46,191 nucleotides of DNA, from NCBI GenBank assembly GCA_024683485.1, contig JAIKYD010000080.1:1-46191 (forward strand), in the 5' to 3' direction. Each line of letters begins with the position of its first letter. The first letter of the stretch is position 1. Origin of the DNA: Saccharofermentans sp. (GTDB lineage: Bacteria; Bacillota; Clostridia; Saccharofermentanales; Saccharofermentanaceae). Shown here piece by piece: positions 15,901 through 23,302 of the stretch. The notes under the pieces are model-generated. The model was not told where the DNA came from, did not search any database, and was given only the letters and a program-made list of their open reading frames with translations. Position numbers and translations under genes: made by a program.

Positions 15901-17726
15901 TAAGTAATGAATATCCGCTCAATCTGTTCTCATTGAAGAATATGATCGACAGAATGCTGGAAGGTTTTGACAGCAGATTTGGCTATGATGAGAATCAGGT
16001 TAAAAATGTAATGAATATGTGGACCGGATTTCTTGAAGGTCATTTCGCCGGCGCAAACGGAACGCCTCAAGGTGTTACATTTGCAGATGAACTAACGGCA
16101 GTATATGCCTTTATGCAGGGTCTCAGAGATAATACCGGATTTCTTGGGCGTGTTGCGATGGGAGTTATGACATCGGGCGTTTCTGAGTATATCTTTACTA
16201 CAATGACTGTCAGCGAGAAGATGCGTGAAGCTGTTTTCTCATGCAAGGGTGATAAAGACTTTGGATTCTGGGATGGTGTTGAGATCGGTGTTGACGAGTT
16301 CGGCAAACAGATACTTCTTGAACTGGTAATGCAGAAAGGTATGAAGATCGTTGGCAATACATATCTGTCGCCTAATGTGACTATAGCTGATAAAGTGAAG
16401 TTATTGGGTGACAGATACCGCGCTGCTATGGATTCTGCCGACAAGTATATGAAAGAAAATGTTCAGCTCTATAAGATGAGTGACGATGCCCTTCAGAGTT
16501 GCAAAAACTTCTTTAACAGTTCCGCACGCAGCGCCAAAAATGCCATTGATGATACAGTCAGATCTGAAGAAGACGCAATGAAGCGTGTTGAGGAATTGCT
16601 TAAGAAGGACCGGAAGAGTCTGACTGCTGACGAACTCCGTCATGAGAAAGGTATGGAAGACGGTATCGAGAGTGTCCGCAAACTATACGAAGCTCAGCTC
16701 GAGATGGAGGCTGCAACTGATCTTACTGCACTTAAAATGGCAAAAGCAAAGTACCGTCAGATTGCAAATGAGGTGTGGGAGAATAAGTATGCACTTGGAG
16801 CTCTACAACGCATACAGCATTCATCTGCAAGACGCATACGCGCTCAGTTCAATGCGTACCGTGAAACGCTTCTTGATGAAGTTCAGCTTGAAGCATTGGG
16901 AGATATTGCTGCTGAGAAAAATATCAGACCTGATTATCTGTATGTTATGAACGCCTCCAATGGAAGCAAGATAAAATACAAAACCGGAGAGAGAGTTCCA
17001 AGTGACAGGGATATCTCATTCAAGCAGAAGGTTCTTTCTGACCGTTCCAAGGATATTACTATTGATCAGAGTGTTGGCGAAAGGGCAGTTGCAAGACGGT
17101 TGTTTAAGAAGATGAATGGCCGTGAGGCTGATACTATCGAGGAAGCAATTGAATTCATGAAGAACAAGGATGTTACTTATGTTAATCCTGTTAAGAGTAA
17201 TGCGGACAGTTATGTTTTCGAACACAATCTGGAAGGGTACGAAGATCTTGCCGGGATGACAGGCATCAAGGTTGACGGTTCTATGGATAAAACACTTATG
17301 AAGAACGATCTTCATAACAAGGTAATTAACCAGACCTCTGTCAAGGAAAAGGGTGTGGAGTGGTTCCGCAGATCTAATGAGACACTGCGCAGTGCAATGG
17401 AGAAAGAGGTTAAAGCGGCTTCGATGTCCGGTGAAGCAAGAGAAGTGCTGCTGGAGCAGGCAGAAAAACTAAGGATTAAAGCCCAGCGTCATGATATTGA
17501 AGGTGTCTATCAGATAACAAAACAGGTCGATAATATCATCATACCGCGCGGCATTTTGCGTACAGGCAAAAATCCCGTTCCGCCGGAAGCTATGAATCTG
17601 CATGAACTTGCACTTAAGGTGTCAAGATGTGAAGTGTCACCGGCGAGATTTAAGAGTATTCTCAGGGAAAACTATAATATGGATCTTAACGGGTACGCTG
17701 AATATATGAGCAAGCTCCTTGACTGA
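12942..17726 (+). CDS. Giant zinc-ribbon multi-domain membrane protein, function unknown
   Basis: A 1594-residue protein with no family I can name in full. The N-terminal zinc ribbon has C4-x2-C7 and C18-x2-C21. About five hydrophobic segments follow between residues 85 and 275, ending ...SVLLTPRVVLADENG. If the zinc ribbon is cytoplasmic, the next approximately 1300 residues would be outside. Residues about 280-520 are beta-rich (NYTAGAGYTHYWVRGSGYIGG). A glycine/alanine stretch (ALAGGGALVGGGLAGI) leads to a seven-lysine cluster near residue 545. Residues about 550-960 hold further beta-rich domains, then helical and coiled-coil parts (about 970-1300). The C-terminal domain (about 1325-1475) contains PSDRDISFKQK and SYVFEHNLEGYEDL. 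The order suggests display of a C-terminal effector-like domain. A pseudogene is unlikely: the frame is intact, and AGGAG lies 8 bases before the ATG. It sits alone between an acetyltransferase gene and a VanRS-like pair. Confidence 0.8.
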   Translation: MKYCTKCGMRLADSSKFCSKCGTPFSHANSDYFSFRAPEVAGEASLGAFGSKGQLLEGIEDTEEPVSAFKSLLFFSGSFFKGIGKLFTKPRNLIAVILIIFAWIGMNLIQQNTSFPMEIPSSFLYAQGGFERYSIAGVIGGIFGRGVVAALIITLLNGGFKRIGQGFAAVFKSKGNKHSIVFLIIGTVISLLFYFLLVGFTQASIFTSIVGFAGALLSLQALGKKESAAYGLARSVTGREGRVRSLLTGFTLGSVIAAFISVLLTPRVVLADENGGKWVRVDTIIETRPETSELSFENTGSTHSIRLNRGVSPASNDDPKESYYLIIQDPVLDSELYPGKTYEMACYSYLESFSWYAYNDEVSGTAEWPFTAEEELAHLDVIMSGDSDAEAGILREVSRHDFEPVSSVFVNYTAGAGYTHYWVRGSGYIGGSIEYEFTVPEGKPGNTMTVVKESHFGDVRTSWVYEWVEPGAEISNTTEYSDPIEEDVTTPADIIPGEDRGTDIDPDIVEGDDEPGLPEDAALAGGGALVGGGLAGIIVEDDKKKKKKKTRSGYRMNVNKNFGNTLKRGGKEVMVYARIAELPAGKDEVSRDDLTSMILVFSGDGVLQVKDGGMVNGYKCAIVKVPDDCTAAEGSVSFRYVGTGGTFTRHVVFNIVAGQILFPQENLGLPACKLKYVRMSEAGGTRIGNGVYILPFCVKGMPPESRVKAVFERVGSSDMNGKYIDKSKIDKLMPYTVTVEPDKEYGGQGIYNALIRETGDYELNAGINEGFALKVTAECGTAGQPGYDIATGVLPVFRIHLGLALSVQGKSIPCYVKLKPGRDGKSKDELVPEDYEIIYAEASLMLFLCDEKTLSVIRIPVNPEKQVKVTPTKVANDRYCRTGDANASHQQLIDKLAICAFPTGQINENGSHRIRICPTGGWMDPPTRILADIEISAKYQDRIYTVVRNVLLRSQDFRVARNAADDTAFLNRDKHITEQLVRISTRISNEYPLNLFSLKNMIDRMLEGFDSRFGYDENQVKNVMNMWTGFLEGHFAGANGTPQGVTFADELTAVYAFMQGLRDNTGFLGRVAMGVMTSGVSEYIFTTMTVSEKMREAVFSCKGDKDFGFWDGVEIGVDEFGKQILLELVMQKGMKIVGNTYLSPNVTIADKVKLLGDRYRAAMDSADKYMKENVQLYKMSDDALQSCKNFFNSSARSAKNAIDDTVRSEEDAMKRVEELLKKDRKSLTADELRHEKGMEDGIESVRKLYEAQLEMEAATDLTALKMAKAKYRQIANEVWENKYALGALQRIQHSSARRIRAQFNAYRETLLDEVQLEALGDIAAEKNIRPDYLYVMNASNGSKIKYKTGERVPSDRDISFKQKVLSDRSKDITIDQSVGERAVARRLFKKMNGREADTIEEAIEFMKNKDVTYVNPVKSNADSYVFEHNLEGYEDLAGMTGIKVDGSMDKTLMKNDLHNKVINQTSVKEKGVEWFRRSNETLRSAMEKEVKAASMSGEAREVLLEQAEKLRIKAQRHDIEGVYQITKQVDNIIIPRGILRTGKNPVPPEAMNLHELALKVSRCEVSPARFKSILRENYNMDLNGYAEYMSKLLD

Positions 17727-17827
17727 ATCAGTAATGATGTACTGGCAAATTTACTCTGGAATAGTACAGCGAAGAGTATTACTTTATGATTCCATCTCTT
17801 CTGCACAAAAAATTCATAATAGTGTTT

Positions 17828-17840
17828 TATAATCGCTTTA
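17828..17840 (+). promoter_or_regulatory. -10 box directly before a start codon (apparently leaderless gene)
   Basis: A perfect TATAAT (17828-17833) ends six bases before the ATG at 17840, so transcription would start at about the A of the start codon. There is no Shine-Dalgarno sequence in between. The -35 region is poor, which would fit activator-dependent transcription. Confidence 0.45.
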
Positions 17841-18514
17841 TGAAAAAGATTTTGATCGTAGAAGATGAACCTGAGTTGAGGCAACTTCTGGCAAGTTATC
17901 TGATCAATGACGGATACTCCGTCGTTGAGGCAGAAGATGGAGTTGCTGCTATAGATCTTTTCGGCAGAGAAAAGATCGATCTTGTCATTTTAGACATTAT
18001 GATCCCCAAGATAAATGGTTACGGCGTCTGTGAATTCGTAAAGGGACAGTCCGATGTACCGGTCATATTTCTTTCTGCATTGGATGACGAGAAGTCGATG
18101 GTCAAAGGTTATGATTCACTGGCAGACGATTATGTCACCAAACCGTTTTCCATGCCGGTGTTCCTTCGCAAAGTAAAAGCAGTATTAAGGCGTGACGCTC
18201 CGGTCTCTGCTGAAGAATACGCAAAGGTTTGTTATAAGGACATAGTAATGATACCTGACATGGCAAAGGTCATGGTCCGCGGCAAAGAGATCGAACTGAC
18301 CTCCAAAGAATACGATATACTTATGATCCTTATAAAGAATCCGGGACGTGTATATACGAGAGAACGTCTTCTGGAGATGCTCTGGGATTACAGTGCGATC
18401 GTGGATGAGCGTATAGTGGACAGCCATATCAAGAACCTGCGCCATAAAGTGGGCGAAGGCGTGATAGAGACAGTGAGAGGCCGTGGGTACCGTGTCGCGC
18501 AAACGGATAACTGA
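17840..18514 (+). CDS. VanR-like OmpR-family response regulator (pair 4)
   Basis: A 224-residue response regulator from ATG 17840 (MKKILIVEDEPELRQLL). An in-frame ATG at 17786 would add 18 atypical residues; it has a weak GAAGAG upstream, so it cannot be excluded. The receiver carries E8-D9-E10, phospho-acceptor D52 (LVILDIMIPKINGYG) and lysine in YVTKPFS. The winged helix has ELTSKEYDILMILIKNPGRVYTRERLLEMLWDY and ends TVRGRGYRV. The overall sequence resembles the VanR group that controls glycopeptide response genes. The kinase gene overlaps its end. Confidence 0.93.
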   Translation: MKKILIVEDEPELRQLLASYLINDGYSVVEAEDGVAAIDLFGREKIDLVILDIMIPKINGYGVCEFVKGQSDVPVIFLSALDDEKSMVKGYDSLADDYVTKPFSMPVFLRKVKAVLRRDAPVSAEEYAKVCYKDIVMIPDMAKVMVRGKEIELTSKEYDILMILIKNPGRVYTRERLLEMLWDYSAIVDERIVDSHIKNLRHKVGEGVIETVRGRGYRVAQTDN

Positions 18515-19946
18515 CAGATTATCTTTCAAGGTTTTCCTGATTACATTCATCGTTCAGGTGCTGTTTGGTGTATCGATCTATGCATTGCTTTATAATGCCA
18601 CACCGTTAACTTGGAATATGGTCAAGAGAGCTGAACTGGAGAAGTCGTTTGCTGCTTTGACTGAGGATCTCAGTACTGTCAGGTTCAGAGACTGCAGCAA
18701 GATGATCGATGAGTTTATTATCGCAAACGACTGCCACATCGTTTTTTATGAAGGTGATAATGATGACCCGAATAAACTCCCCGCTGTTGTTCCGGGTTCT
18801 GAATATGCGGTAAGGACGAGGTGGGCTGTAAAACAGCTGATAAACCCTGAGGATAATGATGCGGAGATGAATTTCTCAATATCAGAACGCGTTTATTTCA
18901 ATCAGGAGAAACAAAATGAATATACTGTTATTTGCCTGTGGTCGCAAAAAGGCGAGAACGTCCTTTGGGAAGCACTGAAAAAGACACTTCCGGTGATCAT
19001 TGCGGTAATTGTTTTTGTCTCACTTCTTTGCTCGCTTATCTATACTCTTCTTTTTGCAAGACCGGTCCAAAAGCTGTCTGATGTCTCTGGCAGGATTGCG
19101 AAAATGGACTTTACGGCAAAGAGCAGGCTGAAAAGACGCGACGAGATAGGAGATCTTGGCAGGGATCTTGATAATCTATCATCAAATTTGGATGAGACAA
19201 TTACCAAGCTAAATAATCGAACCGTTGAACTTGAACGGGAAATGGAGCGCACTAACGAACTGGAGCGCCAGAAGGATGTGTTTTTCGCCGCTGCTTCACA
19301 TGAACTTAAGACACCTATAACCATAGCTCAGGGTCAGGTGCGGGGCATGATGGACGGAATAGAGCCATTTAACGATCTGGAGACGTATCTTCCGAAAACT
19401 CTTTCATCCTTAAGGCGTATGGAATTCCTGATCAATGAGATCCTTACAGCATCCAGGATGCAGTCGGGAAATGAGATTGCAATGAAGAATGAGGATTTTG
19501 GAGCGGTATTGAGAGCAAGGATCGATGAAATAAAAGAACTGCTTGAAGTAAGAGGCATTACTCTTGAAACACGGATTGACGATGGGCTTTTTTTCGAAGG
19601 GAATAAAGAGCTGACATCGATGGCAATTGGTTCTTTCCTGTCGAATGCTGTTTTATACTCCTCAGAAGGTTCAAAGGTAATCGTTACTGCCCAAAAAGAA
19701 TACGGAAAAATCATAACCACAATCCGCAATACGGATTCACATATAGATGAGGCGGATCTGCCGCATCTTTTCGAAGCATTTTACAGGGCGGACAGCTCAA
19801 GGAGCAGAAGCAGCGGAGGTTCCGGTCTGGGACTTTATCTCGGAAAACTGATAGTTGAGCGTCAGAATGGTTCAGTTACCATCGGAAACGACGGGCAGGA
19901 TGTAGTTGCTTTGATCATTCTCCCATACTCCATGAAAAATCCATAA
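18492..19946 (+). CDS. VanS-like sensor histidine kinase (pair 4)
   Basis: A 484-residue kinase from GTG 18492; GTG 18483 is an alternative start but lies only 2 bases after GAGAGG, whereas 18492 lies 11 after. It overlaps the regulator by 23 bases. The first membrane segment is at about residues 12-34, an extracytoplasmic domain covers about 35-160 and the second segment about 165-190. HAMP (about 190-240) contains RPVQKLSDVSGRIAKMDF, then a coiled helix. The phospho-acceptor is H270 in AASHELKTPITIAQGQVRGM. The HATPase domain has SFLSNAVLYS, LFEAFYR and GSGLGLYLGKLI. HELKTPITI..GQ.RGM is close to VanS-type kinases, but no van ligase genes are present. Confidence 0.92.
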   Translation: MSRKRITDRLSFKVFLITFIVQVLFGVSIYALLYNATPLTWNMVKRAELEKSFAALTEDLSTVRFRDCSKMIDEFIIANDCHIVFYEGDNDDPNKLPAVVPGSEYAVRTRWAVKQLINPEDNDAEMNFSISERVYFNQEKQNEYTVICLWSQKGENVLWEALKKTLPVIIAVIVFVSLLCSLIYTLLFARPVQKLSDVSGRIAKMDFTAKSRLKRRDEIGDLGRDLDNLSSNLDETITKLNNRTVELEREMERTNELERQKDVFFAAASHELKTPITIAQGQVRGMMDGIEPFNDLETYLPKTLSSLRRMEFLINEILTASRMQSGNEIAMKNEDFGAVLRARIDEIKELLEVRGITLETRIDDGLFFEGNKELTSMAIGSFLSNAVLYSSEGSKVIVTAQKEYGKIITTIRNTDSHIDEADLPHLFEAFYRADSSRSRSSGGSGLGLYLGKLIVERQNGSVTIGNDGQDVVALIILPYSMKNP

Positions 19947-20008
19947 AGTCTTCAAAAAGTCTTCAACTTGCTCTGCTATATTCATTGTAGGAAAACCCGT
20001 AACGGGTT
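19946..20008 (+). promoter_or_regulatory. Promoter of the DUF6273 lipoprotein gene: 11-bp-phased direct repeat, extended -10 and leader palindrome
   Basis: The 10-mer AAGTCTTCAA occurs at 19946-19955 and again at 19957-19966, exactly 11 bp apart. An extended -10, TGC-TATATT (19974-19982), follows, and no -35 hexamer is visible because the repeat occupies that region. This is the geometry of a promoter activated by an OmpR-type regulator. The VanRS-like pair just upstream is the obvious candidate. In the leader, near the expected transcript start, is a perfect palindrome AACCCGT-A-ACGGGTT (19994-20008). Confidence 0.62.
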
Positions 20009-20043
20009 GAAAACTGCAATTAACATTCAAAGGGGAAAATGGA

Positions 20044-20850
20044 ATGAAAAAAGCATGTGTTACTGTATTGGCAGTTCTTTTGAGTTGTCAGTTTATGGCA
20101 TCGTGCCAGAAAACATCTATGGAGGAAACAACGGCGTTATCCGGATCCGAGACAGAATCTGTGTCTGAATCTGTTGAGGAGGATGAAGGCATTTCAGCCG
20201 GCGATCACATCCTGTTCGGCAGTTATCCGCAAAAAAGTGTATCCGGAACAGATACATTTGATACCGTTCCTATAGAGTGGCGTGTGCTTGATGTTCAGGA
20301 CGGCAAGGCGCTTATTCTCTCGGAATATCTGCTGGATGCGACCGTATATTACTATGATATGGCAGATGTTACCTGGGAGAACAGCTCTTTGCGGAAGTGG
20401 TTAAACGGCACATTCTATGACACGGCATTTTCCGGGAGCGAAAAGAACTTAATTCAGACGGTGACAATTACAAACCCTGACAATCCGGTATATGGAACAC
20501 CGGGCGGTAACGATACCGAGGATAAGGTGTTCTGTCTGAGCCTCGAGGAAGCTCAGCTTTATTTCAAAGATGCCAACGACCGCATGACGGCTCCGACAGA
20601 TTATGCGGTATCTCGGGGTGCAGCAGTAAGTGAAGACTGCAAGCTTGAGAACGGTATGAAGACAGGCTGGTGGTGGCTGCGTTCTCCTGCATCGTCTTCC
20701 AACAGAGCGGCTGATGCCGACTGTTACGGCAACATCGATACAAAGAGAAATGCAGATGGCGTTGACGGTGACATGGTTTTCGCCGAATCCAATTGTGTCC
20801 GGCCCGTTGTTTGGATCGTGCTTTCCGATGAAATCTCAGAAGTGGAATAA
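20044..20850 (+). CDS. DUF6273-domain lipoprotein
   Basis: A 268-residue secreted lipoprotein. The signal peptide ends FMASC, lipidated cysteine near residue 21, followed by a Ser/Glu-rich linker. The rest (about 55-260) matches DUF6273 by its landmarks: FGSYPQ, EWRVLDVQDGKALILSEY, TWENSSLRKWLNGTFYDTAF, DKVFCLSLEEA, GWWWLRSPA and VRPVVWI. The domain is common on the surface of Clostridia; its function is unknown. AGGGG lies 8 bases before the ATG. The promoter carries regulator-like direct repeats, and a serine hydrolase gene follows 20 bp downstream, probably in the same operon. Confidence 0.9.
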   Translation: MKKACVTVLAVLLSCQFMASCQKTSMEETTALSGSETESVSESVEEDEGISAGDHILFGSYPQKSVSGTDTFDTVPIEWRVLDVQDGKALILSEYLLDATVYYYDMADVTWENSSLRKWLNGTFYDTAFSGSEKNLIQTVTITNPDNPVYGTPGGNDTEDKVFCLSLEEAQLYFKDANDRMTAPTDYAVSRGAAVSEDCKLENGMKTGWWWLRSPASSSNRAADADCYGNIDTKRNADGVDGDMVFAESNCVRPVVWIVLSDEISEVE

Positions 20851-20870
20851 CATGAAAGGGAGGGTATATT

Positions 20871-21983
20871 ATGAGACTCAGGGAAATCAAATGTATCACA
20901 AAGATAACATCGGTGTTCCTTATCGCATCATTGCTGTTTTCTGTTGCCGGATGCGCAAAAGAAGATGAATCAAAGTATTCACTTAAAGCAATTCAGCTTA
21001 CAGCAGATGAACGCAGCTGGTCTAACCCTGAAGAAAAGTACCAGGACCTTCTTGGTCTGTACAGCAAGAAGAAATGCAAGGGTTGTCTTGTTGTTGCCAC
21101 TGATGAGGATGTGATATTCCTTTATGCGGAGGATGCGGCTGAGAAGGATGGACAGACACTTGTATCGCAGAATACGGTTTTCGATATAGCCTCATGCAGC
21201 AAGGTATATACTGCTGTAAGTATTTTACAGTTACAGGAAAAGGGGAAACTTGATATCAACGATACTCTTGATAAATACTTCCCCGATTATGAAGCCGGCA
21301 AAGACATAACGATCTACAACCTGCTCCATATGAATTCAGGCATTCCGGATTATCTTAATGAATCAGAACTGTTCTTTGGTCTGGAAGGTGAAGCCTTAAA
21401 TGACCGTATGCGCGACCTGTATCACGATAATATATCTGATGAGGAATTCCTGCAAACCATGTATGCTGCACCGGTAATGTATCCTGCGGGTGCCGTGATG
21501 ACATACAGCAACACCAATTACAAACTGCTTGCCTACATAATCGAAAAAGTATCAGGCATGAAGTACTGTGATTATCTGCAAAAGTATATCTTTAAGCCCT
21601 GCGGCATGAAGAACTCTTATGCCATGAGAGTTGATAAGTATACTTATGTGCCGGTAGATTTTACGGACCAGCTGGAATTTGGAGCGGTTGATGAACACGG
21701 CTATTCAATGTCACCCAACAGCGAGAGGGGAGACGGTGGCATCTGCACATGTCTTACAGATTTTCTTGCGTTTGACAGGGCATTGTTTGGCGGCAAACTG
21801 TTAAAGGAAGATTCCATGGATATACTGCTTAAAAACGACAAAGGATATTGCTGTGGCCTGATGCCTGATAACAACACCGGATACAGCCATACAGGCGGAG
21901 GTTTTACTGCAAGAACATATAACACCATAATCAATTCGGAGAAATACGGACACATATATTTCATTTCAATGGAACACTGCTGA
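20871..21983 (+). CDS. Beta-lactamase class C / DD-peptidase family serine hydrolase, lipoprotein
   Basis: A 370-residue secreted enzyme. The lipobox is FSVAGC (cysteine near residue 28). The catalytic motifs of the class C penicillin-binding-protein fold are all present: S108-C-S-K111 (SxxK) in DIASCSKVYTA, Y212-S-N (YxN) in YSNTNYKLLAYIIEKVSG, and H340-T-G in HTGGGF. The family includes DD-carboxypeptidases, esterases and class C beta-lactamases, and the true substrate cannot be told from sequence. GGGAGGG precedes the ATG. Together with the upstream VanRS-like pair and surface lipoprotein, it suggests a cell-wall-related response operon (inference). A terminator follows. Confidence 0.9.
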   Translation: MRLREIKCITKITSVFLIASLLFSVAGCAKEDESKYSLKAIQLTADERSWSNPEEKYQDLLGLYSKKKCKGCLVVATDEDVIFLYAEDAAEKDGQTLVSQNTVFDIASCSKVYTAVSILQLQEKGKLDINDTLDKYFPDYEAGKDITIYNLLHMNSGIPDYLNESELFFGLEGEALNDRMRDLYHDNISDEEFLQTMYAAPVMYPAGAVMTYSNTNYKLLAYIIEKVSGMKYCDYLQKYIFKPCGMKNSYAMRVDKYTYVPVDFTDQLEFGAVDEHGYSMSPNSERGDGGICTCLTDFLAFDRALFGGKLLKEDSMDILLKNDKGYCCGLMPDNNTGYSHTGGGFTARTYNTIINSEKYGHIYFISMEHC

Positions 21984-22005
21984 TCAATAATTACAAAAAA
22001 TAGGG

Positions 22006-22040
22006 GGCTGTCTCTTCATTTGCTGAGACAGCCTTCATTT
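22006..22040 (+). terminator. Rho-independent terminator after the serine hydrolase gene
   Basis: A 9-bp stem GGCTGTCTC (22006-22014) / GAGACAGCC (22025-22033) is followed by TTCATTTT. The stem is identical to that at 851-876. Confidence 0.88.
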
Positions 22041-22059
22041 TACAGTTTATCCCAAATTG

Positions 22060-22100
22060 ACCTTCAAAATGATTGAGAAGCTTTGAAGGTTGGATATAAT
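22060..22100 (+). promoter_or_regulatory. Promoter with 9-bp inverted-repeat operator candidate
   Basis: TTGAGA (22073-22078) and TATAAT (22095-22100), spacing 16 bp, form a good sigma-A promoter for the 22152 gene. Perfect inverted-repeat arms ACCTTCAAA (22060-22068) and TTTGAAGGT (22082-22090) enclose the -35. Arm centres are 22 bp apart, two helical turns, as expected for a dimeric repressor. The arms contain CTTCAA, which is also the core of the direct repeats at 19946-19966. Confidence 0.6.
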
Positions 22101-22151
22101 GTCATTATCAGAAAGAAAAAACTGGTAATAGATAGGGATAGGAGTTTCATT

Positions 22152-23201
22152 ATGCCACATTCGTCAGGCGGTAGTTCTCACAGCGGCGGCAGCCATCACA
22201 GCAGTTCAAGCCACAGTTCTTCCGGAAGCCGTTCCGGCGGTTCTGGCGGCGGAGGAAGCTCAAGAAGATCATCTTCACAGCCATTTCCTGGTTCAAAGAG
22301 ATATCTCTACTATAAAGACAGTAAACCATATTTTGTTTATTCCAATTACGATGTGCGCAAGAAGAACATGAGCATGATCACAACTTGGATAATAATTGTC
22401 ATAATGTTTTTCGCGCCTTTTATTGCGAGCACCACCTTTTGCACGGTCGATGCTGTCAATTTTCCTGAGAAGATAAATTACTACAAGGGTAAAAGAGTTG
22501 AGTTTGTTATCGAGGATAATCTTGGCATATTTGAAGATGAGAAGAGCCTGAAGCATTCTATGAAGGAATTCTATAATGAGACCGGGATCGTTCCTGCAGT
22601 CATAGCGGTCAGCAACGAGACTTGGAATAGCGATTATTCAAATCTTGAGGCATACGCTTACGATGTCTCAGTTGACAGATTTCCGGATGAAGCGCATTGG
22701 CTGATCATCTATTCTGAATCTATAAAGGATAATGGTTTTAATGACTGGTACTGCGAAGGTATGCAGGGTGACAGGACAGATCCTGTAATTACCGGACCTC
22801 GCGGTGATGCATTTACTGATTCACTTTATAAGCGTCTTCTTCAGCGCGATAAGTATTCAGTCGATGAAGCAATAGCTGAGACTTTCGATGAATTTACTCC
22901 GCAGATGATGAAGGTCAGCTTGAAAAATGAATCCCAGTTCTATGTCTTTTTGTTCATGACATTAATGATGTTAGCGGGTTCTGTCCTTTCACTGTTATGG
23001 TCTATCCACAAAACCAAGGTGCCTGAAGTGTATAAGAATGCAAAGCCGTGTGATCTTACGGCTGTCTATCAGGAACCCTGCAATTTCTGCGGAGGCATAT
23101 ACATCATCGGAATGCATACTGAGTGTCCGCATTGCGGAGCAGCTCTCCCGGCTCATCATTATATGAAGGATGAACAGGGTAATGTGGTCCAGATAATGTG
23201 A
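22152..23201 (+). CDS. Membrane protein with His/Ser/Gly-rich N-terminus, TPM-like domain and C-terminal zinc ribbon
   Basis: A 349-residue protein. ATG 22152 is chosen because GGAG lies 8 bases upstream; an in-frame ATG at 22083 lies upstream of the -10 box (22095-22100) and cannot be used. Residues 1-45 are almost only Ser, Gly, His and Arg. A transmembrane segment lies at about 75-97. Residues about 120-245 resemble the TPM/YgcG-type fold (an alpha/beta domain with LKHSMKEFYNETGIVPAVIAVSN and a WLIIYSE strand), a loose match. A second membrane segment is at about 258-280. The C-terminal zinc ribbon has CNFCGG and CPHCGA. Function unknown. Confidence 0.82.
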   Translation: MPHSSGGSSHSGGSHHSSSSHSSSGSRSGGSGGGGSSRRSSSQPFPGSKRYLYYKDSKPYFVYSNYDVRKKNMSMITTWIIIVIMFFAPFIASTTFCTVDAVNFPEKINYYKGKRVEFVIEDNLGIFEDEKSLKHSMKEFYNETGIVPAVIAVSNETWNSDYSNLEAYAYDVSVDRFPDEAHWLIIYSESIKDNGFNDWYCEGMQGDRTDPVITGPRGDAFTDSLYKRLLQRDKYSVDEAIAETFDEFTPQMMKVSLKNESQFYVFLFMTLMMLAGSVLSLLWSIHKTKVPEVYKNAKPCDLTAVYQEPCNFCGGIYIIGMHTECPHCGAALPAHHYMKDEQGNVVQIM

Positions 23202-23302
23202 TAGCACAAAACACCATAAAATTTTGAATGGAAATCTAAATTTTCTCTGATACCAAGTATAGAAACCGCGTATATGTCGTGGTGGCATATCTGCAACAAT
23301 GA

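Noticed and set aside
17840..21983. A vancomycin resistance (van) operon
   Set aside because: Only a VanRS-like regulator and kinase are present. No VanH, D-Ala-D-Lac/Ser ligase or VanX/VanXY gene follows; the downstream genes are a DUF6273 lipoprotein and a class C serine hydrolase.
22083..22151. Upstream ATG of the His/Ser/Gly-rich membrane protein
   Set aside because: The -10 box TATAAT (22095-22100) lies inside this extension, so the extra codons cannot be transcribed from that promoter. ATG 22152 has a proper ribosome site.
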